A program made the position numbers and the translations under genes. The notes below the pieces were generated by a model. That model worked only from the letters and a program-made list of their open reading frames with translations, did not search any database and was not told the DNA's origin. A stretch of DNA of 64,000 nt, from the NCBI RefSeq assembly GCF_018678075.1, contig NZ_JAHHIR010000013.1, positions 62,001 through 126,000 of the forward strand. The letters run 5' to 3'. Below, piece after piece: positions 44,941 through 53,730 of this stretch; within the stretch, counting starts at the first letter, position 1, and the number at the start of each line of letters is the position of its first letter. This stretch comes from Epibacterium ulvae. GTDB taxonomy: Bacteria > Pseudomonadota > Alphaproteobacteria > Rhodobacterales > Rhodobacteraceae.

Positions 44941-46017
44941 TTATCGTGCAGAGCGGCGAAACATAGCGGCCCAATCGGTGCTCTTCTCACCGGCCAGCCC
45001 CCGGACCGAACTGTGCAGGCGTTCCTTGGCACAGGCTCCAACGTGGCGACGTCCCCGCAGAACAAAAATTTTCCCCCAGCCCCGCCACGTCCCAACCGAC
45101 GGCGCGCTGGCATCCGCTGAAAACCGCATGCGCCAATCACGCGGCAGCGGCAGGTCGCAATCCTCGGCCCGTTCCAACATCCAGATCAGCGACAGATTGG
45201 CCAAAGGGCGCGCGGTCTCAAACCCGCCAAGATGCCCGCCGACATCGCCATGTGAGCCCCGGAACCAGACCTGCTCCATGTGACCCTGCCAGCCTTCGGG
45301 GCAGTCCCACAAAACCGGAGAGAACACCTGTCGCGTTTCATCCAGCGCCAGTGCCTGAAAGCCGTTTTTCACGTGATGACCCAACGCGTGGTTGTGAAAG
45401 GAATGCTGGTTCTCGGCCCAACGCCACAAGAGTGGTAGCCGTAGCCCCAGCGCCTTGACCGTGTCCCAGACGCCCACCATCTCAATCTCAACGTTATGAT
45501 GGCAAAAAGCGTCGCGGAAGGATTTCGAAAACTCGGTATCACCGTCCTTGCGATAGTGGCGATAGGCGGTGCGGATATTGCGCACCGTGGCCTGTTCAGC
45601 CTTGAGCAGCCCCACCTGATCAATGACCCCAGCCAGGGAGCGCACCGCATATGCGCCACGGGAATAGCCAAACAGGTAGATCCGATCCCCGGGCCGATAG
45701 CGCGACGCCAGATAGCCATAGGCGCGCCGGATTTGCCGGTTGATCCCGCGTCCCATCATCACGTCGGGTGCGCTTTTCCAACCGTTCCACTGGATGCCGG
45801 ATTCATAGAACACATTGATCCGACCGGCGTTTTCCTGACACAGACGAAACAGACGACCCGCATGAGATTCAAACCCCTCATCCAGGGTCGACATGGTTCC
45901 GTCCAGAATAATCACATGAGCTTGGGGGCCGCGTTGTTTCACTTCGGCTGAATGCTCGGACAACAAAGGCCGTCCTAGCCAGGCTAATACTTTATTCTGC
46001 AGCCGTCTGAAAACCAT
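44941..46017 (-). CDS. DUF2235 alpha/beta hydrolase
   Basis: A 358-residue protein of the DUF2235 family, related in fold to the Tle1 phospholipases of type VI secretion. The nucleophile elbow is FGYSRGAYAVRSLAG, an Asp lies in VGVWDTVKALG, and the FRGSHGDVGG motif holds the His. There is no signal peptide and no type VI gene nearby, so a housekeeping hydrolase is more likely than a secreted effector. A short open frame (46021-46113) ends four bases before the ATG. Substrate unknown. Confidence 0.88.
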   Translation of the reverse strand: MVFRRLQNKVLAWLGRPLLSEHSAEVKQRGPQAHVIILDGTMSTLDEGFESHAGRLFRLCQENAGRINVFYESGIQWNGWKSAPDVMMGRGINRQIRRAYGYLASRYRPGDRIYLFGYSRGAYAVRSLAGVIDQVGLLKAEQATVRNIRTAYRHYRKDGDTEFSKSFRDAFCHHNVEIEMVGVWDTVKALGLRLPLLWRWAENQHSFHNHALGHHVKNGFQALALDETRQVFSPVLWDCPEGWQGHMEQVWFRGSHGDVGGHLGGFETARPLANLSLIWMLERAEDCDLPLPRDWRMRFSADASAPSVGTWRGWGKIFVLRGRRHVGACAKERLHSSVRGLAGEKSTDWAAMFRRSAR

Positions 46018-46020
46018 CCT

Positions 46021-46113
46021 TTACCACTTCCAATCATACCCGAAACGGGTCTGCGGCAGCGGGATCAGGATGTACGTCTCCTCAGGCCAAGCTGCCCCGC
46101 AGCCTGTATTCAT
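46021..46113 (-). CDS. Possible 30-residue small protein ahead of the DUF2235 gene
   Basis: An ATG at 46113 opens a 30-codon frame (MNTGCGAAWPEE... to GYDWKW) whose TAA lies three bases before the DUF2235 start codon. A TATACT hexamer lies just upstream of the ATG, and no ribosome site is visible. Coupled translation with the DUF2235 gene is possible. There is no homology support, so the call is weak. Confidence 0.25.
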   Translation of the reverse strand: MNTGCGAAWPEETYILIPLPQTRFGYDWKW

Positions 46114-46257
46114 AAAGTATAGCGTAAAATTCCCATTCTTCGTATCAGCTTTGCTCACGAATGCGGCAGGAGCGCGGCATTGACCTTAAATCATACGCAT
46201 ATGGCCCGTCTCTTTAGAATTGCGCAGAAGTCTTACGATTGCGTAACGCAGGCGTTC

Positions 46258-47406
46258 TTAGGCCTGCGCGTGCTTCAGAGCGAGGACCGTGATCACCTCA
46301 GACACACCATAGCCGTTAAAGGCGGTGGTCATCGCCAGTGAATAGGCGCCAAGCCCCGGAAACAGCACGAAATCGCCGATTGCGCTGTCGTTTGGCAGCG
46401 GCAGACCATCCGGTAGGCGGTCCAGACTGTCACAGGTGGGACCAAAGACCACGCGCGGCGCGGGATCTGCGGCGCGCCATGTGCCGTCAGCGGCCACAAC
46501 ATGCACACGTTCCGGCAGACCCATGTCGCGGATATCAACCAACCCGCCATAGATCCCGTCGTTCAAGAACACGGTCCCGCCATCCGGGCGCATCCCCTTG
46601 ATCCCCGCCGACAGGGTAAAGGCCTCGGACACCATCGCGCGTCCCGGCTCGCAGATCAAGTGCGGGGCATCGTCGCCAAAGGCGCGGGTGGCGGCAGCTT
46701 CTATGGCGGCAAAGACCGCTTCAAGATCCGGCGCACCGCCCGTCCGGTGGGCTGCAAAACCGCCACCCACATTCAGGCGCCCAACGGAAACCCCGGACCG
46801 TTCAACCAGATCACGTGCCGCGTGGATATATTCCACCCAGGCCGCCGCATCCTCACACTGAGTGCCCGGATGAAAGCTGAGCGCCGGTGTCCAACCTTCG
46901 CGTGCAACGCGTTGCAACAGATCCACGGCCTCATCCGGGGAGGCTCCGAATTTACTGCCAAAATCATAGGCCGCCCCCGCCACAGGCAAGGCAAAGCGCA
47001 CCGCGATCTCACATGATTTGGGCACATCACGCAATTTGTCCAATTCGCTGTGACAATCCACCGACCAGCTGTCGACCGCGTGGGCAATACCAGCCGCCAC
47101 TTCCACCGCAGAACGCACCGGGTTGTTGTAGTGCATTGCAGCCGTGTCACTGGCAGCCCGCACCGCCGCCATCTCAGCCGGAGAGGCCACGTCAAACCCG
47201 CTCACCCCGGCGGCAACCAAATTGGACAGAACCGCAGGATGGGTATTCGCCTTGACCGCATAGGTCACAAGCCCGCCGAACCCTTCCAGAAACCGCTGCG
47301 CCGTCGCGTGCAACACAGAAGGCGCAAAGAACAGCACCGGGTGGTCTGGGGCAATGCGCGCTAAGTACGTCTCGGGATCACGCCAAAGCGCAGGGATATT
47401 TTGCAT
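46258..47406 (-). CDS. PLP-dependent ornithine/diaminopimelate decarboxylase-type enzyme
   Basis: A 382-residue alanine-racemase-fold decarboxylase. The PLP Lys is in TYAVKANTHPAVL, the phosphate-binding glycines are in LNVGGGFAAH, EPGR is in ICEPGRAMV, and the Cys/Asp substrate site is in GPTCDSLDRL. The last motif is of ornithine/arginine-type decarboxylases, so polyamine synthesis (putrescine) is the likely role. I chose the ATG at 47406 because GAGG lies six bases upstream; upstream codons to 47496 lack family sequence. It is divergent from an Lrp-type regulator. Confidence 0.88.
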   Translation of the reverse strand: MQNIPALWRDPETYLARIAPDHPVLFFAPSVLHATAQRFLEGFGGLVTYAVKANTHPAVLSNLVAAGVSGFDVASPAEMAAVRAASDTAAMHYNNPVRSAVEVAAGIAHAVDSWSVDCHSELDKLRDVPKSCEIAVRFALPVAGAAYDFGSKFGASPDEAVDLLQRVAREGWTPALSFHPGTQCEDAAAWVEYIHAARDLVERSGVSVGRLNVGGGFAAHRTGGAPDLEAVFAAIEAAATRAFGDDAPHLICEPGRAMVSEAFTLSAGIKGMRPDGGTVFLNDGIYGGLVDIRDMGLPERVHVVAADGTWRAADPAPRVVFGPTCDSLDRLPDGLPLPNDSAIGDFVLFPGLGAYSLAMTTAFNGYGVSEVITVLALKHAQA

Positions 47407-47511
47407 GGGAGGCCTCATCCTGTTTTCCCTAGGATCGCCAATCCACGCATCGATTTCACGGGCAGCTTCGCGTATAACGACGTAAAGATTCGTCAAACTG
47501 TCAGGTCAAAT

Positions 47512-47949
47512 ATGAAAATCGACGCGATTGATCAAAAACTGCTGGCGCTGCTGCGCGACAATGCCCGCCAATCGGTGACCGACCTTTCCCGCCAGTTGGA
47601 TCTGGCGCGCACCACGGTGCAGGCGCGGATCGAACGGATGGAGGCCTCGGGCGCGATTGCGGGCTATACGCTGCGTGCCTCGGCTTTGATGCGTGCGCCG
47701 CTTCAGGCCACCGTCCTGATTACGGTTGAACCACGCGCCGCACCCGGCGTTCTGTCCCGGCTCAAATCTTTGCCGGGGGTGCAGATCGTTCACACAACAT
47801 CTGGCCGGTTCGACCTTTTGGCGCAAGTTGAGGCGCAGACAACCCAAGAGCTGGACGAAACAATTGACCATATCGCCGGCGCCCGTGGCGTACATGCGTC
47901 CGAAAGCCTGATCCACCTGTCGACAAAACTGGACCGTCTGGGCCACTAA
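47512..47949 (+). CDS. Lrp/AsnC-family regulator
   Basis: A 145-residue regulator with a winged helix (DQKLLALLRDNARQSVTDLS and TTVQARIERMEASGAI) and a RAM domain (VLITVEPRAAPGVLSRLK). It starts 105 bases from the divergent decarboxylase gene, so it probably controls that gene in response to an amino acid such as ornithine or lysine. I chose the ATG at 47512; the open frame continues 37 codons upstream into the decarboxylase promoter. Confidence 0.9.
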   Translation: MKIDAIDQKLLALLRDNARQSVTDLSRQLDLARTTVQARIERMEASGAIAGYTLRASALMRAPLQATVLITVEPRAAPGVLSRLKSLPGVQIVHTTSGRFDLLAQVEAQTTQELDETIDHIAGARGVHASESLIHLSTKLDRLGH

Positions 47950-48045
47950 CCGACGAAATCCGCGCGAAATTGCAATCCGTTACAAGGTTTTCTTAACCAA
48001 GTTTCGCCACCCTATCCGCCACTACCCCACCCCCCACATCAAAGC

Positions 48046-48089
48046 CGCCCGGTCCGGTCCAGAAGCGCTAGGCGCAGCCAGACCGGGCG
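48046..48089 (+). other. Hairpin-forming segment upstream of valS
   Basis: Nine-base arms CGCCCGGTC (48046-48054) and GACCGGGCG (48081-48089) match perfectly around a 26-base loop. A second small hairpin (TCCCAT with ATGGGA) lies closer to the gene. It could be a terminator-like end of the Lrp gene or a structured valS leader; there is no T run. Confidence 0.4.
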
Positions 48090-48188
48090 CACGATCTGCC
48101 ACATCTCCACAATCCCGGCTTTCCCTTTGGGTCCCATTTCGATATGGGACTGAACAACCCGAAAAAGATGTGATGCAGGACAGATTTC

Positions 48189-51100
48189 ATGGCGATGGAA
48201 AAAGCATTTAACGCGGCCGAAGCTGAAGGTCGTTTGTTCGAAGCCTGGGAAAAGGCCGGCTGCTTCAAAGCAGGCGCAAATGCCAAGCCCGAGGCATCAA
48301 CCTACTGCATCATGATCCCACCCCCAAATGTGACAGGCGTTCTGCACATGGGCCATGCGTTCAACAACACGCTGCAGGATATTCTGATCCGCTGGAAACG
48401 CATGCAGGGCTTTGACACGCTTTGGCAGCCCGGCACCGACCACGCAGGCATTGCAACCCAGATGGTTGTTGAGCGTGAGCTTGCCAAGAACCAGGAGCCC
48501 TCGCGCGCCGAACTCGGCCGTGAGAAGTTCCTGGAAAAGGTCTGGGCCTGGAAAGAACACTCTGGCGGCACCATCATCAACCAGCTCAAACGTCTGGGCT
48601 CGTCCTGTGATTTCGACCGCACCGCCTTTACCATGGCAGGGGCTGCAGGCGACACGCGCACCGGCCACGAGAATTCGTCGAACTTCCACGATGCCGTCAT
48701 CAAAGTCTTTGTTGAGATGTACAACAAAGGCCTGATCTATCGCGGCAAACGTCTGGTGAACTGGGACCCGCATTTTGAAACCGCGATTTCCGACCTTGAG
48801 GTCGAGAATATCGAGGTCGCCGGCCACATGTGGCACTTCAAATACCCGCTGGCGGGTGGTGCCACTTATACCTACGTCGAAAAAGACGAAGACGGCAATG
48901 TCACGTTGGAAGAGACGCGCGACTATATCTCCATCGCGACCACCCGTCCCGAGACCATGCTGGGCGACGGCGCCGTTGCGGTGCACCCCTCGGACGAACG
49001 GTACGCGCCCATCGTCGGCAAACTGGTCGAGATCCCGGTCGGCCCCAAGGAACACCGCCGCCTGATCCCGATCATCACCGATGAATACCCGGACAAAGAC
49101 TTTGGCTCTGGCGCGGTGAAAATCACCGGCGCGCATGATTTCAACGACTACCAGGTCGCCAAACGCGGCGGCATCCCGATGTACCGTCTGATGGACACCA
49201 AAGGCGCGATGCGGGCCGATGGCGCGCCCTATGCAGATGAGACCGCCAAAGCGCAGGCCCACGCCAAAGGCGCAGAATTCACCGAAGGCGAGATCGACGC
49301 CATCAACCTCGTCCCTGAAAACTTGCGCGGTCTGGACCGGTTCGAGGCGCGCAAAGCCGTTGTCGACCAGATCACCGCTGAAGGTCTTGCGGTGATGCAG
49401 ACCCGAACCATAACGGTGAAGGACGAAGAAGGTAACGAAGCCGAGGTTTCACAGACCATCCCAATGGTCGAGAACAAACCGATCATGCAGCCCTTTGGCG
49501 ACCGCTCCAAGGTTGTGATCGAACCAATGCTGACCGACCAATGGTTCGTGGACGCCGAGAAAGTTGTTGGCCCGGCGCTGGATGCAGTGAAAGACGGCAC
49601 CGTCAAAATCCTGCCCGAGAGCGGTGAGAAGACCTATTACCACTGGCTGGAAAACATCGAGCCCTGGTGTATCTCCCGTCAGCTCTGGTGGGGCCACCAG
49701 ATCCCGGTTTGGTATGGGCCCAAATTAGATGATGAACACCTCGAAAAAATCGTAGAAGAACAGCGTGCCAGCGAGACATCTGATGAAACCTATTGGTGGC
49801 GTCTAGATAATGCTATGGCATTTTGCGCTCCGAATGAAACCGCAGTCATCAATGCAGCAAAGGCATACTATGGTGACCGTTTCGAAATCAGCACTCATCA
49901 GGATTCTGGTAGTGTTGGTGCCAATCATCCCAGACTCCATACGCAGATCGATCTGAACCAGCCAGGAAGTGATCTAACCAAAGATGACAAACTGTGGGTT
50001 ACACTAGTTCGCGACCCCGATGTGCTCGACACATGGTTCTCCTCCGGCCTCTGGCCCATCGGAACGCTCGGCTGGCCCGAATGGGGTGCGGACACCTCGA
50101 AATACTTCCCGACCTCGACGCTGATCACCGGGCAGGACATCCTGTTCTTCTGGGTGGCTCGCATGATGATGATGCAGCTCGCGGTCGTGGATGAGATCCC
50201 ATTCGACACCGTCTACCTGCATGGCCTGGTGCGTGACGCCAAGGGCAAGAAGATGTCGAAATCTACCGGCAATGTGGTCGACCCGCTGGAGATCATTGAC
50301 GAATACGGCGCCGATGCGCTGCGGTTCACCAATGCGTCGATGGCCTCCCTTGGTGGGGTGCTGAAACTCGACATGAAGCGGATCGAGGGCTATCGGAACT
50401 TTGTCACCAAACTGTGGCAGGCGTCCTCCTATGGTGACAGCCAGATCGATGCCTTTAGCGCGGAACGTGGCGCACAGCCGCCTTCGGCCACGCTGCCCCT
50501 CAACCGCTGGATCATTGGTGAAATCGCAAAGGTCCGCGAAGAGGTCGACTCCGCGTTCGAGGCCTTCCGGTTCAATGACGCGGCCAACGGGCTCTATGCG
50601 TTCTTCTGGAACACTTTCTGCGCGCGCTACCTGGAGTTTACCAAGCCGATCTTTTTTGGCGATGACCAAGCCGCCAAGGATGAGACACAGGCCGTTTACG
50701 CTTGGGCCATCGACCAGGCGCTGATCCTGATGCATCCGATCATGCCCTTTGTCACCGAAGAGATCTGGAACGTGACCGAGGGACGCGGGTTTGAAACTGG
50801 CGAGGCCGCCAAAATGCTCGCCCATGCAGACTGGCCCACCTACACCGCTGCCGATCTGGTGGATACAGAGGCCGAAGCGGAGATGAGCTGGGTGATCGCG
50901 GTCATCGACAATGTGCGCTCAGCGCGGGCCGAAGTGAACGTGCCGGCCGGATCCAAAGTGCCGATGGTAGTGACGCAGATCGACGCCCAGGGTCAGGCCT
51001 ATTGGGATCGCAACGAGGCGCTGATCAAACGCTTTGCCCGCATCGACAGTCTGACGGCCGTGGATGAAACGCCAAAAGGCTGTATCGCGATCGCAGCCCC

Positions 51101-51347
51101 CGGCGCGTCCTTTGGGCTGCCGCTTGCGGACATCATCGACGTGGCCAAAGAAAAAGCCCGGCTTGAGAAAAACCTCGGCAAGCTCGCCAAAGAACTGGGT
51201 GGTCTGCGTGGACGGTTGAAAAACCCGAAATTCGCAGCCTCTGCCCCACCCGAAGTGGTCGCCGAGGCCCGCGAAAACCTGGCCGCCCGCGAAGAGGAAG
51301 AGGCCAAGATTTCCGAAGCACTGGCGCGCATCTCCGAAATCGCCTGA
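48189..51347 (+). CDS. valS: Valine-tRNA ligase
   Basis: A 1052-residue class I synthetase that charges tRNA-Val. The HIGH-type motif is PPNVTGVLHMGHAF, the KMSKS loop is GKKMSKSTGN near residue 688, and the editing domain (DYISIATTRPETMLGDGAV) and the C-terminal coiled coil (EKARLEKNLGKLAKELGGL) are present. Between WYGPKL and RDPDVLDTWF lies an unusually long segment, about residues 512-612. Its DNA is much more AT-rich (about 47% GC counted over 49741-49980) than the rest of the gene. The start has AGGACAG upstream. Confidence 0.96.
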   Translation: MAMEKAFNAAEAEGRLFEAWEKAGCFKAGANAKPEASTYCIMIPPPNVTGVLHMGHAFNNTLQDILIRWKRMQGFDTLWQPGTDHAGIATQMVVERELAKNQEPSRAELGREKFLEKVWAWKEHSGGTIINQLKRLGSSCDFDRTAFTMAGAAGDTRTGHENSSNFHDAVIKVFVEMYNKGLIYRGKRLVNWDPHFETAISDLEVENIEVAGHMWHFKYPLAGGATYTYVEKDEDGNVTLEETRDYISIATTRPETMLGDGAVAVHPSDERYAPIVGKLVEIPVGPKEHRRLIPIITDEYPDKDFGSGAVKITGAHDFNDYQVAKRGGIPMYRLMDTKGAMRADGAPYADETAKAQAHAKGAEFTEGEIDAINLVPENLRGLDRFEARKAVVDQITAEGLAVMQTRTITVKDEEGNEAEVSQTIPMVENKPIMQPFGDRSKVVIEPMLTDQWFVDAEKVVGPALDAVKDGTVKILPESGEKTYYHWLENIEPWCISRQLWWGHQIPVWYGPKLDDEHLEKIVEEQRASETSDETYWWRLDNAMAFCAPNETAVINAAKAYYGDRFEISTHQDSGSVGANHPRLHTQIDLNQPGSDLTKDDKLWVTLVRDPDVLDTWFSSGLWPIGTLGWPEWGADTSKYFPTSTLITGQDILFFWVARMMMMQLAVVDEIPFDTVYLHGLVRDAKGKKMSKSTGNVVDPLEIIDEYGADALRFTNASMASLGGVLKLDMKRIEGYRNFVTKLWQASSYGDSQIDAFSAERGAQPPSATLPLNRWIIGEIAKVREEVDSAFEAFRFNDAANGLYAFFWNTFCARYLEFTKPIFFGDDQAAKDETQAVYAWAIDQALILMHPIMPFVTEEIWNVTEGRGFETGEAAKMLAHADWPTYTAADLVDTEAEAEMSWVIAVIDNVRSARAEVNVPAGSKVPMVVTQIDAQGQAYWDRNEALIKRFARIDSLTAVDETPKGCIAIAAPGASFGLPLADIIDVAKEKARLEKNLGKLAKELGGLRGRLKNPKFAASAPPEVVAEARENLAAREEEEAKISEALARISEIA

Positions 51348-51370
51348 TTTCGCGTGACAACATCATGAAA

Positions 51371-51397
51371 ACGCCTGCCCCATAGGGTGGGTGTTTT
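51371..51397 (+). terminator. Terminator of valS
   Basis: A nine-pair stem with four G-U pairs (ACGCCTGCC with GGTGGGTGT) and a following T5, 23 bases after the valS stop. A run of ten C at 51421-51430 follows before the next gene. Confidence 0.7.
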
Positions 51398-51520
51398 TAC
51401 TCTCATTTTCCGTCGCGCTGCCCCCCCCCCGTAAATCTGCGGGGAAAAAAGCCTACATTCTTATCATTGCCTTTGTCCGCATTCTGGGCCAGCCTGCATT
51501 TCACAAAGGAGAGAGCTCAA

Positions 51521-51814
51521 ATGCCAAAAGGGTACTGGATCGCCCATGTGGACGTCGACGATATGGAGCGCTACAAATCCTATGTCGCCGCAAATGCCGC
51601 CCCTTTTGCTGAGTATGGCGCGCGTTTTCTCGTGCGTGGCGGGCAAAAAGAAGTCCGCGAAGGCCACATGCGCAGCCGCTCGGTTGTGATTGAATTCAAA
51701 GACTACGAGACCGCCAAAGCCTGTTACGACTCGGTGTCTTATCAAGACGCCAAGGCCTTGCGCGATCCGGTTTCGACCGGTGACATGGAAATCATCGAAG
51801 GGTACGACGGCTGA
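51521..51814 (+). CDS. DUF1330 family protein
   Basis: A 97-residue dimeric alpha+beta barrel-like protein of DUF1330. Features are KGYWIAHVDVDDMERYKSYV at the N-terminus, FLVRGG, and the C-terminal SVVIEFKDYETAKACYDS with YQDAKALR. The function of the family is not established. AAGGAGAGAG precedes the ATG at 51521. It may share a transcript with the two TerB-like genes, as only 31 bases separate them. Confidence 0.9.
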   Translation: MPKGYWIAHVDVDDMERYKSYVAANAAPFAEYGARFLVRGGQKEVREGHMRSRSVVIEFKDYETAKACYDSVSYQDAKALRDPVSTGDMEIIEGYDG

Positions 51815-51845
51815 CCGCAGCCGCTGACATGAGGGCGCATAACCC

Positions 51846-52313
51846 ATGCCAATGTTGAAAAAACTGTTCCAGGCCTTCCGACCCGAAGCCCAGACCGACT
51901 TGCCGGACCCAGACGCGGAACTCGCGCTTGGGGCGTTGCTGGTGCGGGTGGCCCAGGGTGATCGCGCCTATCAGGTGGAAGAGATCAGCCTGATCGACCG
52001 TATTCTGGCGCGTCTGTATCAACACAACGCGATCGAGGCCGCCAAGGTCCGCGCGACCTGTGAAAAGCTGCACACCGCTGCGCCAGACACCGACACCTTT
52101 GGCCGCCTGATCCGCGAGACAACCGGATTGGAAGACCGGCTATCGGCGCTGGATGCCCTGTGGGAGGTGGTTCTGGCCGACGGGATTGAGCGCAAAGGCG
52201 AAGTTGAGATTGTAAATGACGCTTGCCAGGCCATGGGCCTATCGATCAAGGACAACACCCGCGCTCGTGCCCGCGCACGGGCAAAACTATTTCCGGAAGA
52301 CGTTTTACAATGA
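51846..52313 (+). CDS. TerB-like protein 1
   Basis: A 155-residue all-helical protein of the tellurite-resistance TerB type. The pattern LALGALLVRVAQGDRAYQVEEISLID and the second half DALWEVVLADGIERKGEVEI, with acidic residues positioned as in TerB metal sites, support this. Its stop codon overlaps the start of a second, similar gene (ATGA). The two proteins are clearly paralogues. TerB-family proteins are linked to metal or stress response at the membrane, but a role outside ter operons is not established. Confidence 0.82.
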   Translation: MPMLKKLFQAFRPEAQTDLPDPDAELALGALLVRVAQGDRAYQVEEISLIDRILARLYQHNAIEAAKVRATCEKLHTAAPDTDTFGRLIRETTGLEDRLSALDALWEVVLADGIERKGEVEIVNDACQAMGLSIKDNTRARARARAKLFPEDVLQ

Positions 52314-52762
52314 TATTTCGCGACCTCTTGAATGTGCTTCTTGACCCTGCGCCGCAACCGCTCAGCGATGGTGACGCACGTATGGCGCTGACCGCGCTGT
52401 TGGTACGGATTGCGCGCGCCGATCACAATTATGCCGAGGTCGAGAAGGACCGGATCGACCGGATCAATATGGCGCGCTACGGCCTCGATATTGGTGGCGC
52501 GATCATCCTGCGCGAACAGGCCGAAGGGTTGGAGGCTGAGGCCCCTGATACCGTGCGTTTCACCCGCGCCATCAAAGAGGCCGTGGCGCTGGACAACAGA
52601 ATCGCTGTGATCGAGTCCATGTGGCAGGTCGCCCTTGCGGATGGCGAACGTGACGCCCAAGAAGACGCATTGATGCGGATGGCGGCGAACCTTTTGGGGA
52701 TCAACGACGTTCAAAGCGCCGCCGCCCGTCAACGGGTCGAAAAAACCACAAACGGCGGTTGA
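52310..52762 (+). CDS. TerB-like protein 2
   Basis: A 150-residue paralogue of the preceding protein, with matching segments MALTALLVRIARADHNYAEVEKDRID and ESMWQVALADGERDAQEDALM. The ATG overlaps the previous stop codon. The tandem pair most likely arose by duplication and may form a heterodimer; that is inference. The start is fixed by the overlap. Confidence 0.82.
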   Translation: MIFRDLLNVLLDPAPQPLSDGDARMALTALLVRIARADHNYAEVEKDRIDRINMARYGLDIGGAIILREQAEGLEAEAPDTVRFTRAIKEAVALDNRIAVIESMWQVALADGERDAQEDALMRMAANLLGINDVQSAAARQRVEKTTNGG

Positions 52763-52915
52763 GTGCGCCGATTTTTTCGCCTCACCTTTTATCGATCAGA
52801 CCAATTATGCCGACAATTTGCATAGAAGGTGGGATCTGCCGCCGGTTTGCCAGTTGCCATTGCCGACATTTTTTGTCCAATTAGTCCGATCAGCATTGAA
52901 ATGGACTGACTGACC

Positions 52916-53692
52916 TTGACCGACACATCTTCTGTTCTTGAAATCCGCGGCCTCCACAAATCTTACGGCGAGTTGGAGGTGATCAAGGGCGTCGATGTCA
53001 GCGCCAAACGCGGCGATGTGATTTCCCTCATTGGCTCCTCCGGGTCTGGCAAATCCACCCTGCTGCGGTGCTGCAATCTGTTGGAAGACAGCCAACAGGG
53101 CGACATCCTATTCAAGGGCGAAGCGATCAAGTGGAACGGCAGCGACCACAACCGCCGCCCCGGTGATGCCAAACAGATCATCCGCATTCGCACCAATCTG
53201 TCGATGGTGTTTCAGCAGTTCAACCTGTGGTCCCATATGACCATTTTGGAAAATGTCATGGAGGCCCCGGTGACCGTGTTGGGCCGCGACCGCGACGAGG
53301 TGGAAACCAAAGCTCGCCAGTATTTGGACAAGGTTGGCATCGGCGACAAATGCGACGTCTACCCGGCGCAGCTGTCCGGTGGCCAACAGCAACGCGCCGC
53401 CATCGCGCGGGCCCTGTGTATGGAGCCCGAGGCGCTGCTGTTTGACGAACCCACATCTGCGCTGGACCCGGAACTGGAACAAGAAGTGATCCAGGTCATC
53501 AAAGATCTCGCCGCAGAAGGCCGCACCATGTTGATCGTGACTCACGACATGGACATGGCGGCAGAGATCTCAACCCATGTGATATTCTTGCATAAAGGTT
53601 TGATCGAGGAGGAAGGCTCCCCGGATCAGGTCTTTGCAAACACCCAATCTGATCGGCTGCGCAGCTTCTTAAAATCGACGCGCCACGGATAA
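52916..53692 (+). CDS. Polar amino acid-type ABC transporter, ATPase
   Basis: A 258-residue ATPase of the HisP/OccP group. Walker A is IGSSGSGKSTLLR, the signature is LSGGQQQRAAIARAL, and Walker B is EALLFDEPTSALDP; VTHDMDMAAE follows. The start appears to be a TTG at 52916. First gene of a cluster with a binding protein and two permeases. Specificity for an amine or basic amino acid is suggested by the ligase genes that follow. Confidence 0.92.
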   Translation: MTDTSSVLEIRGLHKSYGELEVIKGVDVSAKRGDVISLIGSSGSGKSTLLRCCNLLEDSQQGDILFKGEAIKWNGSDHNRRPGDAKQIIRIRTNLSMVFQQFNLWSHMTILENVMEAPVTVLGRDRDEVETKARQYLDKVGIGDKCDVYPAQLSGGQQQRAAIARALCMEPEALLFDEPTSALDPELEQEVIQVIKDLAAEGRTMLIVTHDMDMAAEISTHVIFLHKGLIEEEGSPDQVFANTQSDRLRSFLKSTRHG

Positions 53693-53730
53693 GACCAATA
53701 AACGACAACAAACTATCGGGAGAAACATTC

